In this document: positions 28,712 to 39,799 of the stretch, piece after piece
Position numbering within the stretch: the first letter of the stretch is position 1
Layout: every line of letters starts with the position of its first letter
Source: Pogonophryne albipinna
Taxonomy: Eukaryota > Chordata > Actinopteri > Perciformes > Artedidraconidae
Length of the DNA: 64,000 nt
Direction of reading: 5' to 3'
Assembly: GCA_028583405.1 (NCBI GenBank)
Contig: CM053246.1
Location: 23,346,412-23,410,411 of the forward strand
Notes under the pieces: model-generated
Told to the model about the DNA's origin: nothing
The model's input: only the letters and a program-made list of their open reading frames with translations
Database searches by the model: none
Position numbers and translations under genes: made by a program

Positions 28712-29431
28712 CTATGGGGTTGAGATCTGGAGACTGGCTAGGCCACTCCAGGACCTTGAAATGCTTTTACGAAGCCACTCCTTCGTTGCCCGGGCGGTGT
28801 GTTTGGGATCATTGTCACGCTGAAAGACCCAGCCACGTTTCATCTTCAATGCCCTTGCTGATGGAAGGAGGTTGTCATTCAAAATCTCACGATACATGGC
28901 CCCATTCATTCTTTCCTTTACACGGATCAGTCGTCCTGGTCCCTTTGCAGAAAAACAGCCCCAAAGCATGATGTTTCCACCCCCATGTTTCACAGTAGGT
29001 ATGGTGTTCTTTGGATGCAACTCAGCATTCTTTCTCCTCCAAACACGTCTAGTTGAGTTTTTACCAAAAAGTTCCATTTTGGTTTCATCTGACCATATGA
29101 CATTCTCCCAATCCTCTTCTGGATCATCTAAATGCTCTCTAGCAAACTTCAGACGGGCCTGGACATGTACTGGCTTAAGCAGGGGGACACGTCTGGCACT
29201 GCAGGATTTGAGTCCCTGGCGGCGTAGTGTGTTACTGATGGTAGCCTTTGTTACTTTGGTCCCAGCTCTCTGCAGGTCATTGACTAGGTCCACCCGTGTG
29301 GTTCTGGGATTGTTGCTCACCGTTCTTGTGATCATTTTGACCCCACGGGGTGAGATCTTGCGTGGAGCCCCAGATCGAGGGAGATTATCAGTGGTCTTGT
29401 ATGTCTTCCATTTTCTAATAATTGCTCCCAC
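28712..29431 (-). pseudogene. Tc1 transposase remnant (right copy), long open part
   Basis: A 239-codon open stretch covers the second half of the DNA-binding region and the first two catalytic aspartates ([12 protein letters not shown] and DNDPKHTA). It starts after an in-frame TAA (the left arm has TCA there) and ends at the shared one-base frameshift. The E-containing segment ([11 protein letters not shown]) lies in another frame further along. Not functional as it stands. Confidence 0.85.
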
Positions 29432-29525
29432 AGTTTATTTCTTCACACCAAGCTGCTTACCTATTGCAGATTCAGTCTTCCCAGCCTGGTGCAGGTCTAC
29501 AATTTTGTTTCTGGTGTCTTTTGAC

Positions 29526-31119
29526 CAGTGGCGGAGCCAGGACATTTTCAGTGGGGTGGCCAGGATGGAACCAGTGATCATTTTGGGGTGGCATTGAAAT
29601 CACTATTATATGAACATAAAAATACATCTCACTATAAAATAAGGGGTTATGTAAGGCACCTACAACACACCTCTACATTATTTGGGATCAAGTGGTGGAA
29701 TAGATCAAATAATATTCAGTATATCTAACAATTTCTTTCGTATTCCCGCAGGCAAAGTATCAACGAAGCTTACATTATACAAATGTAATGCAATATACAG
29801 ACTGTTTAGCTTATGGTGATCAGCAGCACTATGGGCTCATTCTCTCAGTGTATCATCAGGAATACAGAGACACAGACACATCATTTAAATAAGAGTTTTT
29901 AAAGTAAATGATAGGTTAAGAATAATCATCTTAAAGTAAATAACAATAAACAATAGCCCTTAACCCTGTAAGGCCCCCGGTTGTAATTTTACAACATTAC
30001 TTTAAGCTATCCTAAAAAAGTCAGTAAATGTTCAGGGGTAGACATTAAGGCCGGTGGCATTGTATTATCACTGGCCCCACCATTGTAACCACTGGCCCCA
30101 CCATTGTAATCACTGGCCCGGAGCATTCGTCCAAAACAAATCGACTAATAATGAAGAAAATTAACACATTTGTTAGTAATTAGTAATTTATGCACTAACT
30201 ACATTACTACTTGTACTACAACATTTGAATAATCAGGTCTTCCTCATTTTCCTCAATTGTTCATATTTGGTTTATTAAAATAATGATATTGTGGTCATTG
30301 ATAAAAAATGTCTGCTATTATTATGAGTATTATTATTTGTATAATGCACTTTCTGCCTTCCTGTCATTAGGAGTTAGAAATGTAATGGCTATGTAGCAGA
30401 TTAGATCCTTCATTATCCTAAACTGCTGGGACATTTCCCTATAGCTAATACCTTTATATTCTCTACTCTTCACTTACTTGTCAGCATAGGTCGGCATTGA
30501 TGTATAGAGCCGACAGAAGACCTTGTTTATATTGGCATCATATTGAGAGGTGCAGCCAGTGACGCGTCCTAAAACCAGGAAGTAAGCTGCTGGTTCCCTC
30601 CACAAAAAGCAATGGGATTTCTCCACAGGTTTTGGAAAATAGCTGGAAATAAGGTCTGTGGAAAACAAACCTGTTTGATAAATGCACGTTTTGTTCAGCC
30701 GGATAATCTCCATGTCTACCCTACTTTTATAATTTTCAAATCATAAATCTAATCGATAGATTATAAAAGGGTTTTAGGACGCGTCACTGCACCAGAAGCC
30801 AACTCCATCGATCAAGCTGGCTCAAACTTCCTCTCCCTCTTCTTCTCATGCTCCCCGTCACTCTCCTTTAACTCCTTCTGTGACTTTCTTTTATTTGAAG
30901 ATTGTTTTTTGCACGGCGCTTGGACGGTTACCGCTGGTATTAAAAACATTTTGGCGAATGGTTAGGTGGCGCGACAGTGTAAATGCATTTTTAATAATAA
31001 CATTTTTGAATGGAACATTCTCAACATGAATGCATAAATCCAAATAAATATAACTTACATATGTGGGAAAATACTGTGTTTGAAATGTGTAATTGAAATT
31101 AGATGCTAGCTTTTTGTTT

Positions 31120-31169
<50 letters not shown>

Positions 31170-32950
31170 TTTGTATTCCAGTCTCCCTTCAGATATGTTA
31201 AGTGGCATGGCATTCAACACAATGCTGCTCACCTCCTTCAGTTGGGAGAAAAGCTGGTTCAGGTTCAGCCTTATGGGGGTACAGGGCTGCTGAGCCTAGA
31301 GATGGATCTGTTGGTCCTGGCACCAGGGGGAGGGACAACTGATTTAGTATGAATAGCTGCTAAAAATCTACCTGCATTTGTTAAATGTCAGCTAAAAGAC
31401 CAGTGCAATTAAAAACCTGTATAGATATTAACAGTACTTAATGTCAGCTTAGTAAAAAAAAACATAACAATTATTATTTACAATGGACTAAGCTTAGCTA
31501 ACAGACATAATTCCACCACTCATGGACCACACCCACCTTTTCTTTTGAAAAACTGGGTGTCGCCCTTTAGTCCCTCTCTCTTGTTTTTCTCTCCTTTCTT
31601 TTCTCTTTTGAAAGCCTGACTTTGTAAGTCGTTGACACATGGTATACAGGGTTTCCCACACATAGACTATACTTGGGCGCTCCGCCCAGGTATATTAACG
31701 GCCGCCCAAGTATATTTCGCGACCCATTTAGATTTTTTCTTTTTTTTTTATAATAATATATATATATATTTGTTTTCATCCGTGACCACGACACCATCTG
31801 CGATCGATTAACTTGTGGACAATGATCCCTCGCTCTACGCCTCCTGTACCCAGTCCCGGACTGGCCATCGGGAGGACCGGGGGGTTTCCTGATGGCCTGG
31901 CCTGTTAAGTGGCCTGCCTCACACAGGGTGACTGGCTGTCTACATGTGGCCTCCCGACATGGCCACAGTCATACAGATCATAAATCAAAGCCGTTGATTG
32001 GTCTCTGTGTGTCATTCAAGCTCGGGATAACCTCAGCTCAGGTGAGGTAAAGGACTCTGAGTGTTTAGATAGTTAACTTAGTCTAAGTTCTCTGTGGGTC
32101 TCAAACGGTGTGGTCACCATTTATGTAAACACATATTTCCTTTTGAGAGGGTAGTGATTAGTAAAATATGCATGAATAAAAAATAAAAAGTTAACTAGGT
32201 GAAAAAAGGTAAGATACACTTTTAAAACTTGTTGAGAGCTAAAACTAGTCTTTGCTGCTGCCTCAAAGAGGAGCAGGGGAGACAGGAGGGAGACAGGAGA
32301 GGCTGGTTCAGGAGCACAGACACACTTACAACTAGAAATGAACCAAAAATAAATAAACAAGTTTCAGTGTTTTTTTCATATTGGAAATGGTATGTTATTG
32401 GTTATGGCCATGATTTTATGATTATTGAAATGTATACAGTTCTGTTTCATATAGGTGTTTCCATAGATCTAGTCTCTTTATTTCCCCCTCAAAATGCACC
32501 AGATTGATGCATTTAACTCCAACATTTAAAAAAAAAATCTTACCGGGGAGCATGTTCTCGGACCCCCCTGGACGATTTGAGGTCCACCCCCACTTTAAAT
32601 CACATTGATAGGTTCCTAAATACATTTACCATTTTTTTTTTAAATAGTAACCCATGTCCATATGTTTATTTGTGGGTAGTAGATTTAAACTATAGGGCTA
32701 TCACTATGGGTCCTGCCTGTACCTGTTCGCTCTGCCATGGCGTGAAGGGTCTGCTAACAAGTGACCAACAGAAAGGTTAATGTTGTTGCACGTCACGTCA
32801 CCTCACTATTTGATATAAGACTAACATTCCTGACAATAGATCTCAATAGTCATCTTTTATGGTGTAAATGCATTTTTAATAATAACATTTTTGAATGGAA
32901 CATTCTCAACATGAATGCATAAATCCAAATAAATATAACTTAAATATGTG
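29526..32950 (-). mobile_element. Rearranged hAT inside Tc1 (right copy)
   Basis: The left end is CAGTGGCGGAGCC with target copy CTTTTGAC (one mismatch). The other end abuts target copy CCTTTGAC at 32951-32958, but the expected terminal CACTG is missing. The last ~90 bp (32860-32950) duplicate an internal hAT segment also present at about 30977-31065. Confidence 0.75.
31646..32858. mobile_element. Block present only in the right arm, probable transposon fragments
   Basis: Begins with GGGTTTCCCACACAT, a terminus seen in fish hAT-like elements, and includes a segment similar to the hAT-like end at 35541 (GGACTGGCCATCGGGA) and a stretch with CCGGGGAGCATG...GACCCCCC. It replaces the first ~380 bp of the hAT found in the left arm. 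No complete element could be delimited. Confidence 0.45.
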
Positions 32951-33424
32951 CCTTTGACAGCTCTTTGGTCTTGGCCATAGTGGAGTTTGGAGTGTGACTG
33001 TTTGAGGTTGTGGACAGGTGTCTTTTATACTGATAACGAGTTCAAACAGGTGCCATTAATACAGTTAACGAGTGGAGGACAGAGGAGGCTCTTAAAGAAG
33101 AAGTTACAGGTCTGTGAGAGCCAGAAATCTTGTTTGTTTGTAGGTGACCAAATACTTATTTTACCGAGGAATTTACCAATTAATTCATTAAAAATCCTAC
33201 AATGTGATTTCCTGGATTCTTTCCCCCCATTCTGTCTCTCATAGTTGAAGTGTACCTAGGATGAAAATTACAGGCCTCTGTCATCTTTTTAAGTGGGAGA
33301 ACTTGCACAATTGGTGGCTGACTAAATACTTTTTTGCCCCACTGTATATCAGAATCAGAAACATGTTTATTACCAGGTAGGTTTACACGTACGAGGAATT
33401 TGACGCGGTAAAAAAAGAATACAT

Positions 33425-34320
33425 TATTGTACTCTGGAAGGGAGTTCAATCATTTTATCTCTCATCAAAGATAGCAGAAAACATGCATTATTGTACTCAG
33501 GGGTGGAGTTTGACAAAGGATTACTCAAAAAGTACACAGTAAAAGTACTTGATTGCACTTGTGCTACTAGTCCAAGTAGTACTGAATCCAACAGTACCAA
33601 TTTCATTAAGAACTTATTTCACAACATCATTTTATCTCTCATCAAAGATGGCCAAAAACATGCATTATTGTACTCTGGGGTGGAGTTTGACAAAGGATTA
33701 CTCAAAATGTACACAGTAAAAGTACTTGATTGTACTTTTGGTAGTAGTCCAAGTAGTACTGAATCCAACAGTACCAATTTCATTAAGAACTTATTGCACA
33801 AAATCATTTTATCTCTCATCAAAGATGGCAGAAAACATGCATTATTGTACTCAGTGGTGGAGTTTGACAAAGGATTACTCAAAATGTACACAGTAAAAGT
33901 ACTTGATTGTACTGTTGGTAGTAGTCCAAGTAGTACTGAATACAACAGTACCAATTTCATTAAGAACTTATGCCAAAATATCCTTTTATCTCTCATCAAA
34001 TATAGCAAATACATGAATTATTGTACTCGGGAGGGGAGTTTGACAGGGGATTACTCAAAAGTACACAGTAAAAGTACTTGATTGTACTTATGGTAGTAGT
34101 CTAACAAGTACTGAGTCCAACAGTATCACTTTTATTAAGGATGTATGGCTAAAAATCATTTTATCTCATCAAATATAGCAGAAGTTGCATGATTTTGTTC
34201 TCAGGAGGGGAATTTGAGAGTATTACCCAGAAAAAAGACAGTAAAAGTACTTCATTTTATTGTTGGTAGCAGTCAAACTAGGACTGAGTCAAACAGTGTT
34301 AGTTTTTTAAAGAATTTATG
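33425..34320 (+). repeat. 177-bp tandem array, right outer
   Basis: Counterpart of the left outer array with about one unit fewer. It decays into degenerate copies toward the terminus. Confidence 0.9.
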
Positions 34321-34638
34321 GTAAAAATAATTTGTATCGCATGAAGCAGAAAAAACATGCATTCTTTTACTCTTGCGTTCGTGCCGCTTCTCAGCGATTA
34401 CCGTAAAGGCGCTATAAATCGCGCACTCAAAAATGAAGAACTGCTCATTTGACCAAGCAAATTTGAGAGACGGCTGAGTTGACCGCAGTCATCCCACGGG
34501 GGTGTAATAATGGATATATTGCACATGTTTGCTGTAATTCATTATCATACTACATGGGCTGTATGATTAAATCTTGAACCGTAAATGTTGTATTAAATAA
34601 AGTTAATATTACTTATTATTATAAGTATATATAGGCCT

Positions 34639-34661
34639 ATATATATATATATATATATATA
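34639..34661. repeat. (AT)n microsatellite, right arm
   Basis: Short counterpart of the 80-bp AT tract in the left arm. Confidence 0.9.
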
Positions 34662-35076
34662 CAGTGCAATCATTCTTTCATGCTAAATGAAGCTCTGTTG
34701 CTTGGATATCACTAGATCCTGTTACAGCGTAATATAAGTACATAACATTGATGTGTACATTAGCATAATTACTAGCTAGCCGCTAGCTGCTAACTGCCGC
34801 CTCGTTAATATCAAATCCATCCATGCTGTCATGAACGTGCGGTGCTGTTACGTGTACGCAAATTGACGTGCTTGATGTGAACGAGCATTTTGGTTAAAGT
34901 TGCGCATGCGCTATGAGCGCACATACGGGTACTTCTCAGGCATGCCGGGTAATCTGTGACGTTTCACTCTCTCAAAAGTTGGGCCATTTTATCATCATGC
35001 GCTAATGAGCAACTCTCATAGGAATGAATGAGGCCCCGCCTCCCACGCTGTATCCAGTTCTTATTATACATCCATG

Positions 35077-35084
35077 GGTGAGAG
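35077..35084. repeat. Target-site duplication, right copy (GGTGAGAG)
   Basis: Exact match to 13566-13573, at the outer right end of the giant inverted repeat. Confidence 0.85.
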
Positions 35085-35540
35085 AGCCCATAAATGATCG
35101 TGGTGAAGATGATGATTAAATTAGGATTACAAATCGGTAGTGAGAGCTGCTGAATTTCCTCCCGTAGGATGTGATATAAAAACAAATCGATTATTTTTGT
35201 AGTTGTAAACTCAAGTGGATTAAACTACATTTATTAGTGCTTTCATGTCAATTCGGCGAACATATGATACATTAAATGATCGTGAGGATGATGATTAAAA
35301 ATCGTTTGTTTGAGCCGGTCTGCATTTCCTGATGAGAAAACAAACCGATGCTTTTTGTAGTTGTAGTACACCAACATGGATTAAACGTGTGGTTTTTTTA
35401 CCACAATGTTGGGGAAATTAATGGATAAAATGCACGGATTATTATTATTATTATTATTATTCCCACTCCGATCGGGACACTAGGTCCACCGTTTCCCCGC
35501 AGCGAGGCTCCCCCCGTTTACAGTTTAGGTGGGCTGGGTG
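35085..35540. other. Unique flank with a diverged direct repeat
   Basis: Two related blocks of about 170 bp start with TAAATGATCGTG and contain GATGATGATTAAA. A (TTA)n run lies at about 35440-35460. No gene seen. Confidence 0.45.
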
Positions 35541-36418
35541 CAGTGGCGGACTGGCCATCGGGATGAATCCCGATGGGCCGGTACCGAAGTGGGCCGGTCA
35601 GATAAGTCACTAGTACATCCCCATAGGCGGCGCGTGTGGCTCAGGTTTGGGAAGGCTAAATAACTTTTTTTTACCTGACGCTGCCCGCCTCCGGCGTGTA
35701 TAGAAAAGAGATCAACTCAGTGTGCAGAGTTTAAATCTCTCAAGTCATATTACAGGATAAAGGAAATACAGTTTAAACTGCCGTATGCAGAGAAGACGCC
35801 GACGTGTCGCACTTATCTTTCATATCACATCATCAATCAGATCATCGATCATATAATATCATAATATATCATATATCTCCTTATCCGAGTCAGCTTCTCC
35901 AGCCGTATCTGGCCGTGCAACACTTACAGTGTCACATACTGTATGCAGAAGTATTATTTTAAGCAACACATTATGTTGACGAAACACTCAAGTCAAATGT
36001 AATTAAAGTCAGATCCACTCGTGTCTTAGACGTGAACGCGCTCTCAGCTGGTGAGAGAAACCCTGGCTTGATTTACCGAGTTAATAACCAGCGTCGTAGG
36101 ACCGCTTAGCGAGATCTCGTTTGTTAGTTTGTTGTTGTTTGTTTGTTACTCAAACATATCCAGGGTATGTTGAACTGGCTTCGTAGTACAGGGCACAGGT
36201 GGCTCGCAGCGCTAATGTCAAAGACACAGACATTATACATTATATTTGTATTTTACCAGGATGCAGTGACACAAATATTTGGGAAGGCTTAGCCTTCCCC
36301 AGCCTACAGCACCCGCCGCCCCCGACATCCCCCACTCCCCCCGTTGACAATTTACTAGCGGTACCGAAGTGGGCCGGTCGAGAGTCCCGGGATGATTTTT
36401 AGTCCCAGTCCACCACTG
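35541..36418. mobile_element. hAT-like non-autonomous element, 0.88 kb
   Basis: Starts CAGTGGCGGACTGGCC and ends GGACTAAA-type sequence inverted as CCCAGTCCACCACTG; GTACCGAAGTGGGCCGGTC occurs near both ends. Flanking 8-mers (GCTGGGTG and GCTACATG) match at only five positions, so the target duplication is eroded or absent. Confidence 0.6.
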
Positions 36419-36419
36419 G

Positions 36420-36644
36420 CTACATGACCGTATGATCGCCCATATTGACGCACCTAATTCCTAAACTTCTAACAGATACAACATAAACCGGCCCTTCAGC
36501 CTCATGTGAGCTCTCAGACACGTTCAAAATTAAACTGTCATCGCTGTCTGAGCTTGCTGCTGTGTGCACCATCGTGTTTACATGCAGATGCTGGGATCCT
36601 GAACGGTGCAGCTGGAGCGCTGTGCCCGCAATGACGTCACCCAT
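36420..36644 (-). other. Unrecognised minus-strand open frame
   Basis: 74 codons starting at an ATG next to a CRE and an E2F-like site, with an acidic stretch (SSDSDDSLILNVSE). It stops exactly where the adjacent hAT-like element begins, so it could be a reading frame truncated by that insertion. No family recognised; may be chance. Confidence 0.2.
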
Positions 36645-36657
36645 AATTTGGCGGGAC
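36632..36657. promoter_or_regulatory. CRE plus E2F-like promoter motifs
   Basis: TGACGTCA at 36632-36639 and TTTGGCGGGAC at 36647-36657, close together in a short GC-richer block. It could serve the minus-strand frame at 36644 or a plus-strand transcript toward 37.5 kb. Confidence 0.35.
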
Positions 36658-37084
36658 TTGAAGAATCCCCGAGAAGATCCAGAAAATGTTCAACATTGAA
36701 GGGTAGATTAATGGTTATCAAAGTACAAATATCCAAAATCAGTTCAGTAACGGTTTTCAAGGGGACAATATTTACTCAAATTGATGGGTTTGGATGATGG
36801 GGGAAACTCGTGTCACAGGCTCTTTAAGCTCTCTAATGGTGGTACCTGTCCACAATCCAGAAACAGACTTGGAAATAATATTGTTGATTTCAACATTGTA
36901 TTGTTTCATAGCAACAGAAGCGTTTCTCCGTATGATTAGGGTCTGGGGTCAGGATGATGGTCATGACAAAAGGCTCAACAGCGCCACCTAGAACACAGTC
37001 CCTGCTGTGCTTTGTCCTAGATGTATACAATATGGTAGGTATATGTAACATGTAGAGACTACCAAGAAAATCTATTGGAAGTAA

Positions 37085-37315
37085 ACCGTATCAAATGTGT
37101 TGATGTAGTGGATCAATCAAATGCTGGGTTTCAAATGGCCATCAGATGGCTCGTTTCAGTAGACCAATCAAATGTCTTGATGTAGTGGATCATAAAATTG
37201 CCATGTTTCAATTGGCCATCAGATGGCTTGTTCCAATTAATCAATCAAATATCTTGTTTTAATTGGCCAATCAGGTTACTTGTTTCAATGGGCCAATCAG
37301 AGGGCTTGAAGCAAT
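37085..37315. repeat. Degenerate tandem repeat rich in CCAAT motifs
   Basis: Roughly 100-bp units sharing TTGATGTAGTGGATCA and GGCCATCAGATGGCT. The block contains several CCAATCA boxes. Confidence 0.6.
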
Positions 37316-37558
37316 TTTCTCAAAACAACCACAGAAACACCACACTTGAATTGGGCATAGGATGAAGAAGCAAAATCACTAAGATAAATAATAGATAAAT
37401 TAAATGTAAATATTGATAAACGGTCGATTACTGGTAATCTATAAAGTTAAATGTTAGCTTGCTTTTCTGCATCAGTTAAAAATATCAGCGCTGGTTACTG
37501 ATAGTAACTGACAAATCAAATGTGTAATATTTCATTCTTTATCATTTATTTTAAAAAG

Positions 37559-38470
37559 ATGGATAATCAATTGGGCAAAGCGTGTGAGCTAGTTCAGGCA
37601 GTCAACTCGAGCACCAATGATACATTTACACGTGATGCGCCTCGTCCCTCTTACAACCAACCACGGTGCGTGATTTCAGCTGAAATTGACCTATTAAAAT
37701 AGAAAACCTGCCTGGTGCACCTTTATTTGCAATTTGAAACTTGTTTGAACATTCTGCTAAAGCAACAACACACATTTATTTTTGTTTTATCCAAGATATC
37801 ACCACCATTCATATTTACCTTTCCAACCAGACTGAAGACAACCAGGGATACGGTTTACAGAGCATCTGATAAATCAGTAACCACTGTCTACAGTTTATTT
37901 ACTCGCCTTCTATGGCCTATATTCTCTGCCTGTCTGATTTTAAGCTGCCTTGTGCTTTTCACACCCAAGGAATTTCTCACTTTAGAATGTTAAGTCCAAC
38001 ATAGAACTGAGTTAACCAGTAGTGTTTATTTGAACTCAGCACTAATGGATTTGTGTTTAATGTTAGAATTAGGTTATCTGGCAGATGCATTTGGATGAGC
38101 CAGTGTCGACTATTTTCCCAGGTTTCCATGCAAGAAATTTGGCCCAGGTGGCTTGATTTTGCAAACTACAGCAACTACAAGATACAGTGGCCACCAGCTG
38201 GCACATGAAAGAGCATATCAGCATTTTTTCTGCACAGTATTCAATTTAGAAAGAGAACTTTTACATCCACCAGCTGCCATACATGCTGATGTTCTGTTAC
38301 TATGTATATCACAGCAAAGCTTTAAAAAGATGGATGATATCTTACAAGAATATGATACTGATACAATAGGGGATGATCTACTCAATCGTTTATTTAGTCA
38401 CCTTCGCACAGCTTTTGGTTTGGCTTTCTTCACTGAACTAGCTCTAATAAATTGCTTTTCTTTTTGCTAA
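37559..38470 (+). other. Two unrecognised plus-strand open frames, possible exons
   Basis: The first starts MDNQLGKACELVQAV just after an AG acceptor-like site (37559-37702). Its end RPSYNQPRCVISAEIDLL faintly resembles the DNA-binding lead-in (RP-Y-I--EQL-LL) of transposon-derived integrase-like proteins of fish. The second (about 38153-38470) contains SQQSFKKMDDILQEYDTDT and is also unknown. Codon content looks non-random but no family is established. Confidence 0.25.
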
Positions 38471-38680
38471 ATTACAAAAAAACAAACCCAAAATATAGAA
38501 ATTAAGGACACAATTAAAAACAGTATATGGCAAGTTTAGTAGGTTACCTGTTTAACAAACACGCCAGTTACAGCAAATCAGCTGGGTTTTACTGGTGGTT
38601 ATCTTGATACATAAACACAGTGAATATAAATAAACACGAAGAGTACTATCAACCATATATCTGCAGCCTTTACCACTGAC

Positions 38681-38933
38681 CTCGAATCAGATGCTGTCTC
38701 TTTCTGAAGTACGTGATCTTGGAGGTGTAGTCATTATAGACTGAGTTCATGCCACGGTTCTCCAGCCAGTGTGCTATGGCCACCCCTCGACCCTGCACCT
38801 TCATGGAGTGCACCCTGGTGTCCCTGCGGAGCTCTAGGACCACCTGGCCGGACACCAGCTCCCCTCCGGTGAACGCTGCATCAGCTGGACCATCCAGCTC
38901 CAGCTTGAAAAACTTGATGTTGTTCAACGTCAT
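38681..38933 (-). CDS. arrdc2: Distal alternative first coding exon of arrdc2
   Basis: The minus strand codes for an arrestin N-domain start, MTLNNIKFFKLELDG, then GGELVSGQVVLEL and KVQGRGVAIAHWLENRGMN. It ends at a GTCAGT donor in phase 1, the same phase as the proximal first exon. Joined to exon 2 (8790-9007) it gives a 404-aa protein with the complete shared body. A pyrimidine-rich acceptor ends 2 nt before the ATG, so a noncoding leader exon is spliced in. No second set of arrestin exons lies between here and 10.9 kb, which favours an alternative first exon over a separate gene. The alternative reading is a truncated paralogue left behind by a duplication. Confidence 0.75.
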
Positions 38934-39659
38934 TTCTGGAGTGGAGACAATAAAGAGTTTGATAAGGTTGGGAGCTGTAAGAAATACCCATTGTGTACTG
39001 TATTGTAGAGATGTGTGTATTGGGAATTGGTTTCCATTGCTGTTAAAAACACACTGCAAATAGTCAGAGGGGGACCTTTATTAGCTTTTTACAAATAATT
39101 GGGAAAGAAACAGAACATATTGTACATTTTTGTTATTTATCACAGGGATCTTATTTTTAGGGTGGGGTTGGGTGATTCTGTTAAGGGTCCCAGACATGCC
39201 AGGGTCAGCCCAAGAGTAGCTACTGCTGGGTAATCTGTTTGTTGTTTTTACAAAATGTAGAACAAATTAAAACACTGTATTTATTGTTCTGTGGTTAAAA
39301 AAAAAAACTGCAGAAAGAGGTTACTTAATAATGACAGTATACTAGCCTCTTTAAATGAAAATTATCTTTTACATTTACCTAATAAACAAATAAAACCATT
39401 ATGAGTCACGATTCGTAATCAAATAAGTAGCATGGTATTTTGACATGACATTTAAAAAAACATTAATATATATTCTGAGTTATATCAATATGATTCTGTG
39501 AGTCTAATTATATTTATATTTTCGGCAGTGCTTGTTTAAGTGTATTTTATAAACGACTGAGGACGAGTTTCAGCCAATCAAGATTCAGATCCGGGACTAC
39601 GTTTTATAGATAGAGTGGTGCACGTTGAGTTGACGTCTATATTATTTTTAAAAACTCAC

Positions 39660-39760
39660 CGACAGGTCTGGAGCTATGGTCTGGAGTAACGTAGAGGTCC
39701 TCTTTAAGCCGAGGTTTACGGTAGAAAAAACAAAACGTGTGCTCACTCCGACTGGATGTT
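39660..39760 (-). other. arrdc2: Noncoding leader exon of the distal arrdc2 transcript
   Basis: A GTGAGT donor starts at 39659 on the minus strand. The exon runs back to a start site set by the TATA box about 25 bp upstream. The downstream partner is the acceptor just before the ATG of the distal coding exon. The exact transcription start is inferred. Confidence 0.55.
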
Positions 39761-39779
39761 TAACTTCAGAGGAAGCCCA

Positions 39780-39790
39780 GCCTTTATAAC
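39780..39790 (-). promoter_or_regulatory. arrdc2: TATA box of the distal arrdc2 promoter
   Basis: GTTATAAAGG on the minus strand, 120-130 bp upstream of a strong splice donor. A CRE-like TGACGTGCAGTC and a CTCCTCCTCC run lie just upstream of it. Confidence 0.6.
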
Positions 39791-39799
39791 GACAGCAGG

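Larger units (their letters stand above)
28303..33344 (-). mobile_element. Tc1-like transposon, right copy
   Basis: Reverse-orientation counterpart of the left Tc1, bounded by the same CAGTGGGGC ends and TA dinucleotides (28301-28302, 33345-33346). It is about 960 bp longer than the left copy because the nested hAT has been rearranged. Confidence 0.88.
13574..35076. mobile_element. Giant palindromic (foldback-like) mobile element, 21.5 kb
   Basis: The outer ends are inverted copies starting CATGGATGTATAATAAGAAC. The first ~400 bp of the two arms show one difference by eye. Both arms carry, in the same order, terminal sequence, (AT)n, a 177-bp repeat array, a Tc1-like element split by a hAT, an AT-rich palindromic element, LINE fragments and a second 177-bp array. 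The centre is near 24.3-24.6 kb. An exact 8-bp duplication (GGTGAGAG) flanks the whole unit. No transposase belonging to the outer element is visible, so it is probably non-autonomous. The 8-bp duplication fits hAT, P or Zisupton superfamilies, and the CATG start resembles P-element termini; the class is unresolved. Confidence 0.8.
24622..35076 (-). mobile_element. Right arm of the palindrome
   Basis: Reverse-orientation copy of the left arm. It lacks the inner terminal block, starting directly in 177-bp repeats after a short unique spacer (24502-24621). It has one fewer outer 177-bp unit, a shorter AT tract, and an extra block inside its hAT copy, so the arms are not an exact assembly duplicate. 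Confidence 0.7.

Noticed and set aside
13574..35076. Pure assembly artefact from duplicated haplotypes
   Set aside because: The arms differ in AT-tract length, repeat number and a 1.2-kb block, have a unique central spacer, and are flanked by an exact 8-bp target duplication; still, long-read confirmation would be decisive.
38681..38933. Separate second arrestin-domain gene
   Set aside because: Only a first exon exists, in the same phase and strand as the proximal arrdc2 first exon, with no further arrestin exons before the shared ones. An alternative first exon explains it better, though a truncated paralogue is not excluded.
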